A DNA stretch of 7,757 nt from Acidobacteriota bacterium (lineage in GTDB: Bacteria; Acidobacteriota; Blastocatellia; Pyrinomonadales; Pyrinomonadaceae), in NCBI GenBank assembly GCA_003222935.1, contig QHXL01000043.1, forward strand, positions 5,848-13,604, written 5' to 3'. Of the stretch, positions 6,153 through 7,757 are shown in pieces. Under the pieces are notes generated by a model. It did no database searches. It saw only the letters and a list, made by a program, of their open reading frames with translations, and was not told the DNA's origin. Each line of letters starts with the position of its first letter. Positions within the stretch are counted from its first letter, which is position 1. The position numbers and the translations under genes were made by a program.

Positions 6153-7444
6153 TACGAATCATTCCAAAGTCAGATCGAGAGGGGCGGCTCGAGTTTATGG
6201 CTCGACTCGCGTCCAGAAGTGTAGGTGTCGATTCGGCCTTGCTCGGTGTTGTATCTGCCATTATCGAAGATGTTCGCACACGTGGAGACATCGCACTGCT
6301 GGAATACACGTCGCGGTTTGATCATATGGAACTCGGCGTCTCGGACTTGCGTGTCTCGCGCGAGGTACTTCAGCAATCGGCATCGCGTGTCGAGAACGGT
6401 GTGCTGCTAGCATTGCGAGCATCAATTCGGAATGTCAGGGCGTTCCACGAACGACAGCGTGAAGAGTCATGGATCGACACAACTCAAGATCAAGTCAGGC
6501 TCGGTCAGAAGATAACTCCGATTGAATCTGTGGGATTGTATGTTCCCGGTGGCACTGCTGCATATCCGTCGTCAGTCGTGATGAACGTTGTTCCTGCCCA
6601 GGTCGCAGGAGTCACAAGGATCGCAGTTACTACTCCGCCCGGGACTGTGCGCAACAATCCGGCCGTGGCCGCCGCACTCGTTGAACTCGGCGTTAATGAA
6701 GTTTTTGCTGTGGGTGGTGCGCAAGCAATCGCTGCACTCGCATTCGGAACTGAGACGATCCCGCGTGTCGACAAGATCACAGGTCCGGGCAACAGGTATG
6801 TCGCCGCGGCAAAGAAGCTTGTGTTTGGTTCGGTGGGGATTGACTCCATAGCCGGGCCAAGTGAAGTGGTGATTGTTGGCGATGAGTCGGCGCGAGCAGA
6901 TTATATCGCAGCGGATCTGCTGGCCCAGGCTGAACATGGTGAAGACGCATCGGCCGTGCTGATTACAACGAGCGAGATAGTCGCGAACGAAGTAGTAACA
7001 GAGATTGAACGTCAGTTGTCTTCGCTACCGAGGACTTCGATTGCACGGGCGTCTCTGAATAGCTATGGCGCAATTGTGTTGGTCGAGAGTGTTAGTGAGG
7101 CGTCGGATATCGTAAATGAGCTTGCGCCCGAGCACTTACAACTTCTGACAACGGATAATGAAGCTACCGCTGAAGGTATCAAACATGCGGGCGCGATCTT
7201 TTTTGGCCCATATTCGCCGGAAGCAGTGGGCGACTATTTCGCCGGTCCGAACCACGTCTTGCCTACGGGAAGGACTGCGAGGTTTTCGTCGGCGTTGGGT
7301 GTTTACGATTTTGTGAAGAGAACAAGCCTCATCGGTTATTCAAAACTAGCTATGGGGAACGCGGCGGAACAGATCGCGTCGTTAGCAAACGCCGAAGGCC
7401 TGGTTGGACACGCACGGTCGGCACTTATCAGACTAGAGAAGTAA
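6149..7444 (+). CDS. hisD: Histidinol dehydrogenase
   Basis: 431 aa, normal family length. It catalyses the last two steps of the pathway, L-histidinol to histidinal to L-histidine, using two NAD+ and a bound zinc ion. Key residues line up with the family: Gln260 and His263 in [11 protein letters not shown], the catalytic pair Glu328-His329 in LAPEHLQL, Asp362 in [16 protein letters not shown], and His421 near the end in GLVGHARSA. The NAD-side segment [16 protein letters not shown] and the block [15 protein letters not shown] are also present. The start is GTG 6149, overlapping the hisG stop as GTGA, and AAAGGAG at 6132-6138 lies ten bases upstream, which supports it. hisC begins four bases after the stop. 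Nothing suggests damage. Confidence 0.97.
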   Translation: MIRIIPKSDREGRLEFMARLASRSVGVDSALLGVVSAIIEDVRTRGDIALLEYTSRFDHMELGVSDLRVSREVLQQSASRVENGVLLALRASIRNVRAFHERQREESWIDTTQDQVRLGQKITPIESVGLYVPGGTAAYPSSVVMNVVPAQVAGVTRIAVTTPPGTVRNNPAVAAALVELGVNEVFAVGGAQAIAALAFGTETIPRVDKITGPGNRYVAAAKKLVFGSVGIDSIAGPSEVVIVGDESARADYIAADLLAQAEHGEDASAVLITTSEIVANEVVTEIERQLSSLPRTSIARASLNSYGAIVLVESVSEASDIVNELAPEHLQLLTTDNEATAEGIKHAGAIFFGPYSPEAVGDYFAGPNHVLPTGRTARFSSALGVYDFVKRTSLIGYSKLAMGNAAEQIASLANAEGLVGHARSALIRLEK

Positions 7445-7448
7445 ATTC

Positions 7449-7757
7449 ATGAGCGATTTTCTTCGCACAATTAAGCCAGCGGTTCGCGACCTGAAGGCGT
7501 ATTCGCTATCGCCTCATTCTGCATCGGTGAAACTGAATCAAAACGAGAACCCTAACGATGCACCCGCTGCCATTAAGGAAGAAACGTTAAGACGTCTGGC
7601 GAACCGACGGTGGTCACGCTATCCAAACTTTATCCCTGTGAGTTTGCACGAGAAGCTGGCTGTATTTTCTGCGTGGAAAGCTGACGGAGTGATTGCGGGT
7701 AATGGCTCAAATGAGTTGATTCAAGGCCTTTTAATGGTAACAGTCGCTGAAGGAAAG
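7449..7757 (+). CDS. hisC: Histidinol-phosphate aminotransferase, 5' part
   Basis: The first 103 codons, open to the right edge. The product is a PLP enzyme of the fold-type I aminotransferase family that interconverts imidazole-acetol phosphate plus glutamate and L-histidinol phosphate plus 2-oxoglutarate. Visible marks of HisC are VKLNQNENP (27-35), the SRYP segment (56-59) in the substrate-binding N-terminal part, and GNGSNELI (84-91), the glycine-rich start of the large domain. The PLP Lys lies beyond the window. The ATG follows the hisD stop by four bases; GAGAAG at 7436-7441 is a modest Shine-Dalgarno seven bases upstream. Position in the his operon agrees with the call. The rest of the operon presumably continues to the right. 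Confidence 0.95.
   Translation, partial: MSDFLRTIKPAVRDLKAYSLSPHSASVKLNQNENPNDAPAAIKEETLRRLANRRWSRYPNFIPVSLHEKLAVFSAWKADGVIAGNGSNELIQGLLMVTVAEGK

Noticed and set aside
6505..6937. Two overlapping minus-strand open frames inside hisD
   Set aside because: They are antisense shadows; hisD has all its catalytic residues in the plus frame.

Overview
The window is bacterial, close to half G+C, with short gaps and several 4-base stop/start overlaps. The split ATP phosphoribosyltransferase (HisZ plus short HisG), an exported PEP/pyruvate-binding-type protein, and a lipoprotein with an Asn/Ser/Thr-rich stretch just after its lipobox Cys would fit an environmental Acidobacteriota (Blastocatellia-like) genome. 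That placement is an impression from gene types, not a computed assignment.

Layout. (1) Positions 1-96, minus strand: the first 32 codons of an unrecognised gene, divergent from the rest. (2) 200-1619: a group II PLP-dependent amino-acid decarboxylase broken by a frame change near 446-449. The change looks like a deletion of about 20 bp rather than a single-base error. (3) 1647-3533: an exported two-domain 'dikinase-like' protein, with a phosphohistidine swivel domain followed by a PEP/pyruvate-binding ATP-grasp domain. (4) 3530-4108: a small lipoprotein gene overlapping the previous one by ATGA. (5) 4109-4410: a 302-bp non-coding stretch that is the most interesting part of the window. (6) 4411-7757: a histidine biosynthesis operon, hisZ-hisG-hisD-hisC, running off the right edge.

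The 4109-4410 region reads as a complete transcription attenuator for the his operon. It has a sigma70-type promoter (TTGACA at 4111, TATAAG at 4135). A 31-codon leader ORF (4150-4245) carries HTH and then four consecutive His codons. A 1:2 hairpin is built from the His codons themselves. An 11-bp antiterminator pairing (4202-4212 with 4277-4287) excludes a strong intrinsic terminator (4275-4309). The leader ATG lies at or within a few bases of the predicted transcription start and has no Shine-Dalgarno, so the leader peptide may be translated from a leaderless mRNA. Between the terminator and hisZ lies a separate large inverted repeat (4312-4400) with perfect 12-bp and 10-bp arm pairs, which the attenuator model does not explain.

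How the genes work together: HisZ and short HisG form the first enzyme of histidine synthesis, HisD performs the last two oxidation steps, and HisC does the transamination just before them. Overlapping stops and starts (ATGA, GTGA) suggest translational coupling of the first three. No separate terminator is visible after the lipoprotein gene, so transcripts from the upstream genes probably end at the his attenuator's terminator.
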